The position numbers and the translations under genes were made by a program. The notes under the pieces were generated by a model that did no database searches, had not been told where the DNA came from, and saw only the letters and a program-made list of their open reading frames with translations. Positions 8,680 to 19,228 of a DNA stretch of 64,000 nt are shown piece after piece. The DNA is from Mesorhizobium sp. PAMC28654 (GTDB lineage: Bacteria; Pseudomonadota; Alphaproteobacteria; Rhizobiales; Rhizobiaceae). How positions within the stretch are numbered: position 1 is the first letter of the stretch; every line of letters starts with the position of its first letter. Location: NCBI RefSeq assembly GCF_020616515.1, contig NZ_CP085135.1, positions 1,984,001-2,048,000 of the forward strand, read 5' to 3'.

Positions 8680-8800
8680 GACGATTTCATCGCGGTATCG
8701 CACGTCCCAATTGGAGGCGCGAAGGAAGCGCCAACGATTTCCCTTCGAGACATAACTCTTTCCGAAGCCGGCTCCGATTTCAGGAACCAGTGCTGACGGC

Positions 8801-8845
8801 ACACCGCAGGCTCCGCCTCTCGATGCCTGCGGTGTTTTTCTTTTT
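8801..8845 (+). terminator. Intrinsic terminator after the DUF5330 gene
   Basis: Perfect 11-bp stem ACACCGCAGGC (8801-8811) / GCCTGCGGTGT (8825-8835) with a 13-base loop, followed directly by a T-rich tract (TTTTTCTTTTT). It ends transcription before sufE. Confidence 0.9.
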
Positions 8846-8883
8846 CCGTGACGCGGCGACGGCGCGTGATTATATCCGGCATC

Positions 8884-9312
8884 ATGACCACCACGATCCA
8901 GACGATCCGCGACGACTTTTCGCTCCTTGAAGATTGGGAAGACCGCTACCGCTATGTGATCGAACTGGGCGAAGCGCTACCGCCATTCCCAGACCAGCAA
9001 CGCAACGCCACCAACAAGGTGCCCGGTTGCGTCAGCCAGGTCTGGCTGACCACCGAACGCGGAACCGGGGCCAATCCCGTCATCACCTTCACGGGAGATT
9101 CCGACGCCCATATCGTGCGCGGCCTTGTCGCGATCGTGCTTGCGCTGTTTTCCGGACAGACGGCCAGCAAAATCCTGGAAACGGACGCAGAGGCGACGCT
9201 GAAGACACTCGGCCTCGACGAACACCTCTCGCCACAGCGCGCCAATGGTCTGCGCTCGATGGTCAAACGCATCAAGCGCGACGCCGAGGCAGCGCTGAAA
9301 CAGACCGCCTGA
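8884..9312 (+). CDS. sufE: SufE family cysteine-desulfuration protein
   Basis: A 142-residue cytosolic protein. SufE accepts persulfide sulfur from the cysteine desulfurase SufS on a conserved Cys and passes it to the SufBCD scaffold for Fe-S cluster assembly. The sequence shows the family core IELGEALPPFP, then NKVPGCVSQVWL with the acceptor Cys (near residue 53). It also shows DSDAHIVRGLVAIVLALFSG and a C-terminal GLRSMVKRIK. The length is normal for SufE. ATG at 8884 is chosen; the frame is open back to 8848 but adds only an unlikely Arg-rich leader. It stands alone, apart from any suf operon. Confidence 0.92.
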   Translation: MTTTIQTIRDDFSLLEDWEDRYRYVIELGEALPPFPDQQRNATNKVPGCVSQVWLTTERGTGANPVITFTGDSDAHIVRGLVAIVLALFSGQTASKILETDAEATLKTLGLDEHLSPQRANGLRSMVKRIKRDAEAALKQTA

Positions 9313-9352
9313 TCCGATCGTCGCAACCAATCGATTTTCCCGCACAAAATCA

Positions 9353-9374
9353 AACGGCGCCCGCAGGCGCCGTT
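9353..9374. terminator. Bidirectional terminator between sufE and mucR
   Basis: Perfect 9-bp stem AACGGCGCC (9353-9361) / GGCGCCGTT (9366-9374) with a CGCA loop, located between two convergent genes. In the mucR direction it is followed by TTTGATTTTG, a U-rich tail; the sufE side lacks a clear one. Confidence 0.75.
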
Positions 9375-9405
9375 GAATGTCGAATTATTGGTGGGCGGGC
9401 GGAAA

Positions 9406-9831
9406 TTACCGCGCCTTGCGCTTGCGGCCGAGACCCATCTTCTTGGCAAGCTGGGACCGGGCAGCGGCGTAGTTGGGAGCAACCATCGGATAGCTCGCAT
9501 CCAGGTTCCACTTTTCACGATACTGATCGGGGGTCAGATCATAGTGGGTCATCAGGTGGCGCTTGAGCGACTTGAACTTCTTGCCGTCTTCGAGGCAGAC
9601 AATGTAGTCGTCATGAACCGAGCGCTTCGGGTTCACAGCCGGCTTTTGCTTGTCGGCGGGAGGCTGTTCGCTCACTCCGCCCACGCGCCCGAGCGCTGCA
9701 TGGACATCGGCGATCAGGTTGGGCAACTCTCCGACAGGGACCGGGTTGTTGCTGACATAGGCAGCCACCACATCGGCGGTCAACTCGATCAGTGCATCGC
9801 TGTTTCTGGAAGGTGTCTCGACAATATCCAT
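9406..9831 (-). CDS. MucR/Ros family zinc-finger transcriptional regulator
   Basis: A 141-residue DNA-binding protein of the Ros/MucR family, which in rhizobia and Brucella represses exopolysaccharide, motility and virulence or symbiosis genes and usually its own. The C-terminal prokaryotic C2H2 finger is visible: [20 protein letters not shown], then [12 protein letters not shown], the family hallmark, and a basic tail LGRKRKAR. The N-terminal half ([17 protein letters not shown]) is the oligomerisation region. ATG at 9831 ([10 protein letters not shown]) is chosen over 9852 because GAAGAA precedes it. Rhizobia often carry several paralogues, so this one need not be mucR itself. Confidence 0.9.
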   Translation of the reverse strand: MDIVETPSRNSDALIELTADVVAAYVSNNPVPVGELPNLIADVHAALGRVGGVSEQPPADKQKPAVNPKRSVHDDYIVCLEDGKKFKSLKRHLMTHYDLTPDQYREKWNLDASYPMVAPNYAAARSQLAKKMGLGRKRKAR

Positions 9832-10423
9832 GATTTCTTCAGGCCCCAACAAGAGTTGTTTCTATCTGCGCCCTATTTTTACGAGGCGGGCATCGCGCGA
9901 ATTTTGTGCGGGAAAGAGCCTCCACGATTCGCGTCACGACACCTTCCATGAGCCCACGAGCCAAGTAAGTCAATTCATTTCTTGCGCTATATTCAACGAT
10001 ACTGATCAAATATTCGTGGATCAGCTTCAATCTAGCGTGTCCTGTACCACATGGCAGCTTTTCTGTGGTCGAACCAGTGGTAGCTAACGCTGGGTCAGAC
10101 GGCATTTACATCCACCGCAAATCGCGGAAAGACTTCAATGCTTGATCTTGCTTGGCCATCATACAGGTCATCTGGGCACAGTCGGCTTTCGCTGAGACCA
10201 TGGATCGCGGCATGCGTTGCTGGCGGCTGAGTGCAATCGTCACGTTCGTCAAAGAAAGCCGGATCGTGTCAGAAGAATGTCTTGTTGATATCAGACTTGT
10301 CTCCGACGACAGATTGGCCACTTGCCAAGCCACGAATGGGGCCGCATGAGACTGGTTGCTGAAGGCTGGAACCGTTGAAACAACGGCTGCCGCCATCCCG
10401 GATATTTTCCAAAGCGAGACGCA
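9832..10423. other. Long intergenic region upstream of mucR-like gene
   Basis: 592 bp without a gene I can support. The mucR-proximal 200 bp are notably A/T-rich with TA steps. MucR proteins bind A/T-rich sites and often autorepress, so this is a plausible control region (inference). Short open frames here have no recognisable features. Confidence 0.5.
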
Positions 10424-12545
10424 ATGACCAAAACGACAGCATTTCCGTTCGTCAGCCCGCCCAAGCCTGAGAAACGGCCGGTTTCCGATACGCATCACGG
10501 CACAACACGAATCGATGACTTTGCCTGGCTGCGGGCCGATAACTGGCAGGAGATGTTCAGGGATCCGTCATTGCTCGACGCTGGGATCCGCGCCGAACTC
10601 GAGGCCGAGAACGTCTACCAGTCAAAGCTGATGGTCGATACTGTCGACCTGCGGAAGCGGCTTTTCAAGGAGATGAAGGGCCGCATCAAGGAAGACGATT
10701 CTTCCGTGCCAATGAAGGATGGACCCTATGCCTACGGTTCATCCTACAAGCTCGGCGGCGAGCAGCCGCGTTATCTCCGCACGCCCCGCGATGGTGGCGT
10801 CGAGCAGATCCTGCTCGACGGCGACGCCGAGGCGAAGCAAGGCCTATTTCCGCCTTGGCGGTGTCGATCATTCCGCCGACCATCGCAAGCTGCTGTGGGC
10901 GTTCGACGACAAGGGCTCCGAATTCTACACACTTCGGGTGCGGGATCTTGCCGATGGCAAGGAGCTCGCGGACGAGATTCCCGACACCGGTGGCTCCGGC
11001 GTCTGGAACGCCGGCAATGACGGTTTTTTCTATACCCGCCTCGATCCCAACCACCGGCCGTCAAAGGTGTTCTTCCATGCGCTTGGTCAAAGCCATGAAA
11101 GCGATCGGCTGATCTATGAGGAAACAGATCCGGGCTTCTTCATGGATGTCGACGGCACCCGCGGCAACGAATGGATCATGATCGGCATCAACGATCACGA
11201 GACCTCGGAATACCGCCTGCTCAGCGCCAGCGATCCTTTCGCTGAACCGAAACTGGTCTCACCGCGCGAGATTGGCCTTCAATACGATCTGGAAGAAGGC
11301 GGCGACATCTTCTTCATCCTGACCAATGCCGACGGCGCCAAGGATTTCAAGATCATGACGGCGCCGGCCAGCGATCCGGTGCGCGCCAACTGGCAGGAAC
11401 TGGTGCCGCATGAGCCGGGCCGGCTGATCCTGTCGGTGATCGGCTTCAAGGACCATATGGTGAGGCTCGAACGCAAGGAAGGTCTGCCGCGCATCGTGGT
11501 GCGCGACCGCGCGAGCGGCGAAGAGCACCTGATATCGTTCGATGAAGAGGCCTTCTCGCTCGGCCTTTCAGGTTCCTACGAGTACGACACCGAGATCATG
11601 CGCTTTTCCTATTCGTCGATGACGACGCCGGCGCAGATGTTTGACTACAATATGCGCACGCGCGAACGGGTGCTGCTCAAAACCCAGGAAGTGCCTTCCG
11701 GCCATGACACGGACCATTATGTGACGAGGCGCCTGATGGCGCCCGCGGCCGATGGCGAATTGGTGCCGATCTCGCTTTTGCACCATCGCGACACGCCGCT
11801 GGATGGGTCCGCGCCTTGCCTGCTCTACGGCTATGGTTCCTACGGCATTACCGTGCCGGCCGCCTTCAACACCAACTGGTTCTCACTGGTCGACCGCGGC
11901 TTTGTCTTCGCTATCGCCCATGTGCGTGGCGGCAAGGACAAGGGCTATGGCTGGTACGATGACGGCAAGAGGGAGCACAAGATGAATACCTTCACGGATT
12001 TCATCGCCGTCGCACGTCATCTGGTCGCGGAGCGCTACACCGCGCATGACCGTATCGTCGCGCAAGGTGGCTCTGCCGGCGGCATGCTGATGGGCGCCGT
12101 GGCCAACATGGCGCCGGAATGCTTTGGCGGCATCGTCGCCGAGGTTCCCTTCGTCGACGTGCTCACCACCATGCTCGACGCTAGCCTGCCGCTGACGCCG
12201 CCGGAATGGCCGGAATGGGGCAACCCGATCGCGTCCGCCGACGACTACCGGATCATTGCCGCCTATTCGCCCTACGACAATGTCGGCGCATTCGACTATC
12301 CGCCGATCCTGGCGCTTGCCGGCCTCACCGATCCGCGCGTAACCTATTGGGAGCCTGCTAAATGGGTGGCGCGGCTGCGCGACCGCAAGAGCGGCGACAA
12401 TCCGGTGTTGTTCAAGATCAACATGGATTCCGGCCACGCCGGCGCCTCCGGCCGGTTTTCACGACTGGAGGAGATCGCCTATACCTATTCATTCGCGCTG
12501 AAGGTGACGGGCAAGGCGCGGCTTGCCGAGGAAACCCTCCCATGA
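10424..12545 (+). pseudogene. ptrB: Oligopeptidase B (S9 serine peptidase), frameshifted
   Basis: Prolyl-oligopeptidase-family peptidase that cleaves short peptides after basic residues in the cytoplasm. The N-terminal propeller begins at ATG 10424 (PPKPEKRPVSDTHHGTTRID); the catalytic domain carries the Ser in QGGSAGGMLM, the Asp in LTDPRV and the His in DSGHAG. The frame changes near 10836: GDAEAK continues as QGLFPPW in the first frame, while KAYFRLGGVDHSADH lies in another. Loss of two bases or gain of one explains it. Everything else is intact (about 707 residues if repaired). It is either a recent inactivation or a sequence error. The 3' end overlaps the LysE gene by ATGA. Confidence 0.88.
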
Positions 12546-13168
12546 TCCATCTGTCCACATTGATCGCCTACATCGCCGTCGTGCTCGGCTTTGTCTTCAT
12601 TCCAGGCCCGGCCACGCTGTTGACGATCGCCCGGGCAACGAGTTCGGGAACGAAGGTCGGGATCGCAACCGGTGCCGGGATCGCGGCCGGCGACATGTTT
12701 CACACTGTTATGGCGATGGTCGGCATCTCAGCGATCATCGCCACGTCGGCGACACTGTTCAGCATCGTAAAATATATCGGCGCGGCCTATCTCGTTTATC
12801 TTGGCATTCGCGCCATCATCGAGAAAAGGCCTGCCAATCCGGCAGCAGGCGCGGTTGCAATCTCCGCCGGCAGGGCGTTTCGACAAGCCGTCCTGACCGA
12901 AGTCCTCAACCCCAAGACCGCGCTTTTCTTCCTCGCATTCCTGCCTCAGTTCGTGCGGCCCGAAAACGGATCGGTGATGCTTCAATTGGCCGTATTGGGA
13001 ATTGTCTTCGTCGTGCTGGGCCTTTTCAGTACGGTCGTCTTTGCCGTGAGCGCCGGTCGCCTCGGCAGTTTCCTGCGCCGAAATCCGACAGTGCTGAAAT
13101 GGCAGGGCAAGGTTGTCGGCGGCATCTACTGCGCCCTGGGCGTCCGCCTGGCCTTGCAACAGCGCTGA
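12542..13168 (+). CDS. LysE/RhtB family amino-acid exporter
   Basis: A 208-residue inner-membrane protein of the LysE family, which exports amino acids or their analogues. It has the family signature at the N-terminus (GFVFIPGPATLLTIAR), five to six hydrophobic helices, and a conserved FRQAVLTEVLNPKTALFFLAFLPQF segment near residues 120-145. The start overlaps the oligopeptidase stop codon (ATGA). That pairing of peptide hydrolysis with amino-acid export is functionally sensible, which is inference. The substrate cannot be told from sequence. Confidence 0.9.
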   Translation: MIHLSTLIAYIAVVLGFVFIPGPATLLTIARATSSGTKVGIATGAGIAAGDMFHTVMAMVGISAIIATSATLFSIVKYIGAAYLVYLGIRAIIEKRPANPAAGAVAISAGRAFRQAVLTEVLNPKTALFFLAFLPQFVRPENGSVMLQLAVLGIVFVVLGLFSTVVFAVSAGRLGSFLRRNPTVLKWQGKVVGGIYCALGVRLALQQR

Positions 13169-13325
13169 CCGGCAGCGGTCGGCGCGCATCTTGCGGCGGC
13201 CATAACGATCATGACTTTTTGAATTCCGCGCTGCTCATTTCCGCTCGCAATTGCCACGGTCGCGCGCTACCCAAAGCACAATTTTCCTGGGCGATGAAGC
13301 CCGCACACTGGCACAAGGGTCCATT

Positions 13326-13715
13326 ATGCTGCTCGTCGACGTCTATCTCGACAAATCGCCGATCCAGGGCATCGGTGTGTTTGCCAAGAACCACATTCCC
13401 AAGGGCACGCTGGTCTGGAAACTTGATCCACGGTTCGACCGGATCATCGACGTCGAGACCTATGAGGGCGAGACCGGGCCGGTGAAGAACTATCTCGACC
13501 GCTATTCCTACCCCGACCGGCGCGACCCGGCCTATATCGTCTTCGAAGCCGATGACGCCCGCTACATGAACCATAACGACGAGCCGAATTGCGATGTCTC
13601 CTCGCCCGAGGAAACCTACGCAATGCGCGACATCGCACCGGGCGAAGAGATGACCTGCAATTACAATCTTTTCTTCGAGACCGGCTTCGATTTCCTCGGC
13701 GATCGCCACCTGTAG
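13326..13715 (+). CDS. SET domain protein
   Basis: A 129-residue single-domain protein with the SET lysine-methyltransferase fold. The N-terminus has SPIQGIGVFAKNHIPKGTLV. The SAM/active-site signatures are RYMNHNDEPNCDV (the NHxxxPNC motif) and GEEMTCNYNLFFE (ending in the catalytic-type Tyr). ATG at 13326 fits the domain start; the frame continues upstream to 13251 without similarity. Bacterial stand-alone SET proteins are found in many rhizobia, and their targets are unknown. It is a separate unit between the LysE gene and the AraC regulator. Confidence 0.88.
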   Translation: MLLVDVYLDKSPIQGIGVFAKNHIPKGTLVWKLDPRFDRIIDVETYEGETGPVKNYLDRYSYPDRRDPAYIVFEADDARYMNHNDEPNCDVSSPEETYAMRDIAPGEEMTCNYNLFFETGFDFLGDRHL

Positions 13716-13815
13716 TCTGAAGACGGCATGATCCCGAAAAGCAGGGCCTCAAGACTTCGATTGCTTGCCCCCTGTTTGCGCTGCTACCTTGGCTCTCGAT
13801 AAATTCGAGCCCAAG

Positions 13816-14691
13816 ATGCTGCGGTCATTCGAACAACTGCGCGACACGGCCAAGGCTGATCTTTTGATCGCGGCCGACGAGGAGCACGCCGCTTTGGCCG
13901 GCAGCGGCGCTTATGCCATGCCGTGGCATTGGCACGACTGCCTGATGTTCATCCTGCCAAGTCGTGGGACAGTCGAACTCAAACATGAAGACCAGCGCGA
14001 AGGGACATGGCTGTCGCAGGACCGGTTCGCCGTGGTGCCGCCGAACCGGGCACATGAGACGCGAGCGGGGATCGGCGCGCATCGCCATGTCGCCATCTAT
14101 GTCACCGGCACCATTCTGCGCCGGCTCGACCGGGAGATCGGCTCGCTCAGCGAGTTTCATCGGCGCACCCGCTCAACGACCCTGGTTCGCCGCAGTTCCA
14201 CGGTTCGGGCACTCCAGGCGCTTTCGCTTCGAAATGGCGGCAGTGCCTATGGCGACTCCGGCATCAAGCACTCGCTGATATCCGCCCTGCTCGTCCAATG
14301 CATCGCCGAGGTCATGGCCGGCGAGATGATGCCCGGCGCCTCGCATCGTGAGCATGGAATGGCAATGGTCGAGGATCTGAAGGAGTATTTGACGCTCCAT
14401 GCCGACGAGCAGATCCCACTCGACGCCCTGGGTGAGCGTTTCGGTGTTTCCAGGCGCCACATCACCCGCCTGTTCCGCGAAGGCACCGGTTTTTCGGTGG
14501 GTGAGTTTCAACTGCGCATCCGCCTCCAGACCGCGCGCGAACTCCTGAGCGGAACCGACCTGCCGATCGGCGAGATCGCCTTTCGGGTCGGTTTCGAGAG
14601 CGGTGCGGCACTTGCCCACGCCATGCGACGGGCAGACGGCCGCTCACCCTCCGACATCCGCAAACGCGTGGCCCAGCCGATCAAAATGTAA
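13816..14691 (+). CDS. AraC family transcriptional regulator
   Basis: A 291-residue regulator with an N-terminal cupin-type ligand domain (YAMPWHWHDCLMFILPSRG, a metal- or ligand-binding-type His cluster, then VVPPNRAHETRAG) and a C-terminal double helix-turn-helix (about 190-290). The latter includes LDALGERFGVSRRHITRLFR and LPIGEIAFRVGFESGAALAHAMRR. ATG at 13816 is favoured; TTG at 13765 is in frame. It lies 80 bp upstream of and co-directional with phzF and the ABC transporter genes, and is their likely local regulator. Confidence 0.9.
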   Translation: MLRSFEQLRDTAKADLLIAADEEHAALAGSGAYAMPWHWHDCLMFILPSRGTVELKHEDQREGTWLSQDRFAVVPPNRAHETRAGIGAHRHVAIYVTGTILRRLDREIGSLSEFHRRTRSTTLVRRSSTVRALQALSLRNGGSAYGDSGIKHSLISALLVQCIAEVMAGEMMPGASHREHGMAMVEDLKEYLTLHADEQIPLDALGERFGVSRRHITRLFREGTGFSVGEFQLRIRLQTARELLSGTDLPIGEIAFRVGFESGAALAHAMRRADGRSPSDIRKRVAQPIKM

Positions 14692-14771
14692 GGCCCGTTC
14701 GAACGCGCGGCTTGGCCGCCGCCACCCTAGCCTGTGCGCAGTGAATTCTGCGTTATGGCCAGAAGGTGAGA

Positions 14772-15665
14772 ATGCTTCGGGATATTCGACTTGTCAGTGT
14801 GTTTGCCGCCGGCCCTCATGGAGGCAATCCGGCGCCGATCGTCGTCGACGCTGCCGGGATGTCCGACGCCGACATGCAGCAGGTCGCACGCTCCTTTGGT
14901 CATGAGAGCGGTTTCGTGCTTCCGCCGCCGCCCCGTTCGGACTGTGATTTCGAATTCCGTTTCTGGGTACCAAATCACGAGATGTCGATGTGCGGGCATG
15001 CGACGGTCGGCGCGCTGTGGCTGCTCGACCGGCTGGGAAAGCTGCCCGGCGATGACCTGGCGATCTGGACAAAAAGTGGCCGCGTCGACGCCAGGATACG
15101 CAATCGAACGGAGCATGGCGCCGCGGTCGAGATTTCGCAACCCGCCGGCAGTGTCGAGCCGCTTCCCGATGCCGACAAGAGCCGGGCCGACATCATCGAA
15201 ATCCTCGGCATCGGGGCCGACGACCTCGCATCGCTGCCGATCCAGAACGCATCAACCAGCCGGGTCAAGACACTCGTTCCGCTGAACAGCGTGTCGGTGC
15301 TTGACCGCTTGAGCCCCGACTTCACCCGGATTGAGGGGCTGTGCAGCCGGATCGGCTCCACCGGGCTTTATCCCTATGCCGTGTTCGACAAGGACGCACA
15401 GATCGTCGATGCGCGTCAGTTCCCGCGCTCCTCCGGCTATCCGGAAGATGCCGCCACCGGCATCGCCGCATCGGCGCTGTCGTTTGGCCTGTTGTCGAAT
15501 GGAATCGCGGAAGCATCGGAGCGCCAGATAACCATTCGCCAGGGGCGCGCCATGCAGCGCCCTTCGGAAATCCTGGTCCGCTTCCGTCTCGATGACGGGC
15601 ACCCCGACGGCTGCTGGCTGGGTGGCGCCGTCCGTTTGGAAGAAGACGAGAGGGTCTCGTCATGA
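14772..15665 (+). CDS. PhzF family isomerase/epimerase-like protein
   Basis: A 297-residue cytosolic enzyme of the PhzF/diaminopimelate-epimerase fold. It starts MLRDIRLVSVFAAGPHGGNP, the family opening in which the catalytic acid follows in SFGHESGFVLPP. It has NHEMSMCGHATVGALW and a C-terminal PEDAATGIAASALSFGLL, both diagnostic. PhzF enzymes isomerise small carboxylic or amino acids; the substrate here is unknown. AGAAGG lies 5 bases before ATG 14772, though GTG at 14766 is also possible. It sits between an AraC regulator and an amino-acid ABC importer, so it probably acts on the imported compound (inference). Confidence 0.9.
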   Translation: MLRDIRLVSVFAAGPHGGNPAPIVVDAAGMSDADMQQVARSFGHESGFVLPPPPRSDCDFEFRFWVPNHEMSMCGHATVGALWLLDRLGKLPGDDLAIWTKSGRVDARIRNRTEHGAAVEISQPAGSVEPLPDADKSRADIIEILGIGADDLASLPIQNASTSRVKTLVPLNSVSVLDRLSPDFTRIEGLCSRIGSTGLYPYAVFDKDAQIVDARQFPRSSGYPEDAATGIAASALSFGLLSNGIAEASERQITIRQGRAMQRPSEILVRFRLDDGHPDGCWLGGAVRLEEDERVSS

Positions 15666-15771
15666 GTGCCTGATCACAAATTGCCGGAATCGAACACGCT
15701 CGAAGCCTGAACCAGCATAGCCGGGTCAAGACAGGCGCCCTGTTGCCCGGTCATAACCAAAGGGGAAAAAA

Positions 15772-16524
15772 ATGGATCGCAGACAGCTTCTTCAACTTGG
15801 CCTTCTCGCGGCTCCCGCGATCATCCTGGCCAGATCGGTCAGGGCTGACGACGCCGAACTCGTCGTCGGCTCCAATGTCGGCAGCCCACCTTTCGCCTAT
15901 AAGGACGGCGACCACTATTCCGGCTTCGATATGGAGGTTTTCGGTGAAATCGCCAAAGGCATGAACCGCAAGTGGCGGGTCCAGCCGATGGACTTCGGAG
16001 CACTCATCCCCGCGCTGCAGACCGGCAACATCGACGCGATTGTCTCGCAACTCTTCATCAAGCCGGCACGGCAGAAAGTGATCGATTTCTCCGATCCCTA
16101 TTACCAGAGCGGACTGGTGGCTGTCACCAAGGCCGACAACACGACCATCAAGACATCGGACGACCTTGCAGGCAAGACGATTGGCACCGAGACGGGAACC
16201 GTCGCTGTCGACTATATCCAAAACCACATCAAGAGCGCCACGATCGACCAGATGCCGAACATCGACAACGCGCTGCTGGCACTCGAGGCTGGACGCACCG
16301 ACGCCGTCGTCTACGACACGCCGGTGTTGATGTATTACGCCAACGGGAACGGCAAAGGTAAAGTCCGGGTGATCCACCCTACCCTGGAAGGCCTGGATGT
16401 CGGCATCGGTTTCCAGAAGGGCAGCCCGCTCGTCACGCCGGCTAATGTGGTGTTGGCGGCAATGAAGGCAGACGGACGCCTCAAGGTCATTCGCGAAAAA
16501 TGGTTTGGCCCCGACCAGGCATAA
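15772..16524 (+). CDS. Polar amino-acid ABC transporter, periplasmic binding protein
   Basis: A 250-residue SBP_bac_3 protein. The signal region MDRRQLLQLGLLAAPAIILA has a twin-Arg and hydrophobic core, so export may be by Tat or Sec; cleavage is expected after SVRADD. The mature part begins AELVVGSNVGSPPFAYKDGD, and continues with GFDMEVFGEIAKGM, then IDFSDPYYQSGLVAV, the family's ligand-binding signatures. The AAAGGGGAAAA tract before the ATG is a strong ribosome site. It is first of a three-gene importer: binding protein, permease, ATPase. The ligand is unknown but probably an amino acid or derivative. Confidence 0.92.
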   Translation: MDRRQLLQLGLLAAPAIILARSVRADDAELVVGSNVGSPPFAYKDGDHYSGFDMEVFGEIAKGMNRKWRVQPMDFGALIPALQTGNIDAIVSQLFIKPARQKVIDFSDPYYQSGLVAVTKADNTTIKTSDDLAGKTIGTETGTVAVDYIQNHIKSATIDQMPNIDNALLALEAGRTDAVVYDTPVLMYYANGNGKGKVRVIHPTLEGLDVGIGFQKGSPLVTPANVVLAAMKADGRLKVIREKWFGPDQA

Positions 16525-16600
16525 GCTGCCAAACGCCGTGAGAGCAATGACGGCTCTCACGGCTGGCTCTCTATCCGGCTAACGCTTCACTGGAACCCTG

Positions 16601-17253
16601 ATGACGTTCGAATGGACCGCTATCGTCGACGCCTTGCCGGACCTCTTGCAGGGTCTCGAACTGACGATGATCATCGCACTCGCCGGCCTCACCGGCGGCA
16701 TTGTCGTGGGGGCACTGACCGGCACCGTCCTTAGCTATGGCGGCTGGCTGACGCAGGCTCCGGCCCAGATTTATGTCGCGCTGATACGCGGCACGCCGAT
16801 CACGGTGCAAGTGATGTTCATCTATTTCGCGTTGCCCATCCTGATGAACATCCGCATCAGCGCCACCAATGCCGGCATCCTGACGCTGATCATCAATTCG
16901 GGCGCCTACAACGCCGAAATCGTGCGCGGCGCGCTGGAAAGCGTGCCCACCGGCCTCAAGGAGGCCGGACTATCCATGGGCCTGAGCTTCCGTAAGGTGC
17001 TTGCCTATGTCATCGCCCCCATAGCGGTCCGGCGTGCGCTCCCGGCCATGGGCAATCAGCTTGTCTCGGTGGTCAAGGATACGTCGATCTTCCTGGTCAT
17101 CGGCGTCGGCGAACTGACCAGGCGTGGACAGGAGATCATGTCGGCGAATTTCCGCGCGGTGGAGATCTGGACCGCCGTGGCGGTGATCTATCTGATCGTC
17201 ATCAGCGCCCTCGCCTTCAGCCTGCGATTTGTCGAACGGGCGGCGCGTCTCCC

Positions 17254-17257
<4 letters not shown>
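16601..17257 (+). CDS. Amino-acid ABC transporter permease (HisM type)
   Basis: A 218-residue inner-membrane permease with about five hydrophobic helices. It carries the amino-acid permease segment YVALIRGTPITVQVMFIYFA and the cytoplasmic EAA loop SGAYNAEIVRGALESVPTG ... GLKEAGLSMGLSFRKVL that contacts the ATPase. Only one permease gene is present, so it should homodimerise. It lies 76 bp after the binding-protein gene and overlaps the ATPase gene by 4 bp (ATGA). Confidence 0.93.
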
Positions 17258-17981
<724 letters not shown>

Positions 17982-17982
<1 letters not shown>

Positions 17983-19184
17983 TGGAGTGTTCAGTCATGA
18001 TGAATGCGTCGGCCTTCAAGGCGGCCCATGGTTTTCGCCGCGACGAAGTTCGGCTCGGCAATTGGCGCGCGGCGCCCTGGAATGTCTGGGCGTTTCGCCA
18101 TGTCTGCGAATTTATACCGACGGCGCGCATCGCGGCGACGCCCGGCCTGGTTGAGGAGCCGGTCGTCAGTCCCGAGGATCTGCTGCGCCAGGAGTTCTCG
18201 CTCAACGACCGTCGTATCACTGTCGCAGAGGCGCTTCGCGAAACCTCGGCCGATGCCATGGTCGTCATGAAGTCAGGCCGTATCATCGCCGACTTCCACG
18301 CAACGAATTTCACCTTGCAGAGCCGCCACATCCTCTTTTCGACCAGCAAATCGGTGACCTCGATCGTCGCCGGCATTCTGCAGGATGATGGCCTGCTCGA
18401 TTTCGACGAACTAGTGCCATCTTATGTGCCGGAGCTAAAATCCTCCGCCTATGGCGACGCCCGGGTGCGCGATGTGCTCGACATGCGGGTGAGCCTGGAT
18501 TTCGAGGAGGTCTATCACGATCCGCATGGCCCCTACGCGCGCTACCGGCGCGCCGGGTTGCTGGACCCCTCGGAACCTGGCGACGCGCCCGAGACAGTCG
18601 TCGAATTCATCGCAAGGCTGAAGAAAGGCAAGGGCGACCATGGCGGTCCCTATCACTATGCCTCGCCCAATTCCGACGTTCTGGGCCTGGTCGTTCAGGG
18701 AGCGTCCGGACGGCGCTTTCCCGATCTGGCGTCGGAGCGACTGTTCCAGCCGCTCGGAGCCAGGCAGGATGCCTATGTGACTGTCGACAGGGCCGGAACG
18801 CCGCGCACGGGCGGTGGCATCAACATGACCCCGCGCGATCTCGCGCGCATCGGCGAAATGATGCGGCAGGGCGGCATGGCCAATGGACGCAGTATCGTGT
18901 CGCAGGAATGGGTGCACGACACCATCACTGGCGGCTCGTCGAAGGCTTGGGCCGCGAGCACTTCCGCCGCATGGCTGCCGCAAGGCCGTTACCACAACAA
19001 ATGGTACCAGACAGGCACGGGCAACGATGCCTTCTTCGCGGTCGGCATTCACGGCCAATGGCTGTATGTCGATCCACGGGCCGAGATGGTCATCGCCAAA
19101 TTCTCGTCTCAGACAGACGCCGTTGTCGACGACGCCAAGGATTTCAATCTGGCGCTGTTCGATGCGCTGGCGAACATGATCTGA
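17982..19184 (+). CDS. Serine hydrolase of the beta-lactamase/NylB fold
   Basis: A 400-residue hydrolase. The nucleophile motif is STSKSVTSIV (SxxK, about residue 122), followed by HYASPNSDVLGLV (the Tyr of the YxN/YxS motif) and a late YHNKWYQTGTGND segment. This fits class C beta-lactamase-like esterases/amidases, including 6-aminohexanoate-oligomer hydrolases. No signal peptide is visible, so it is probably cytosolic and not an antibiotic-resistance beta-lactamase. It shares a base with the ATPase gene end, making it the last gene of the AraC-PhzF-ABC cluster. The likely role is hydrolysis of an amide or ester taken up by the importer (inference). Confidence 0.85.
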
Positions 19185-19228
19185 GCCTGCCGAGACGGGG
19201 CTGGCGCCCAGTATCCGGACGCCCGGAC

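Noticed and set aside
10106..10498. Minus-strand open frame of 130 codons upstream of ptrB
   Set aside because: It overlaps the start of ptrB, lacks homology that I recognise and has no convincing start signal.
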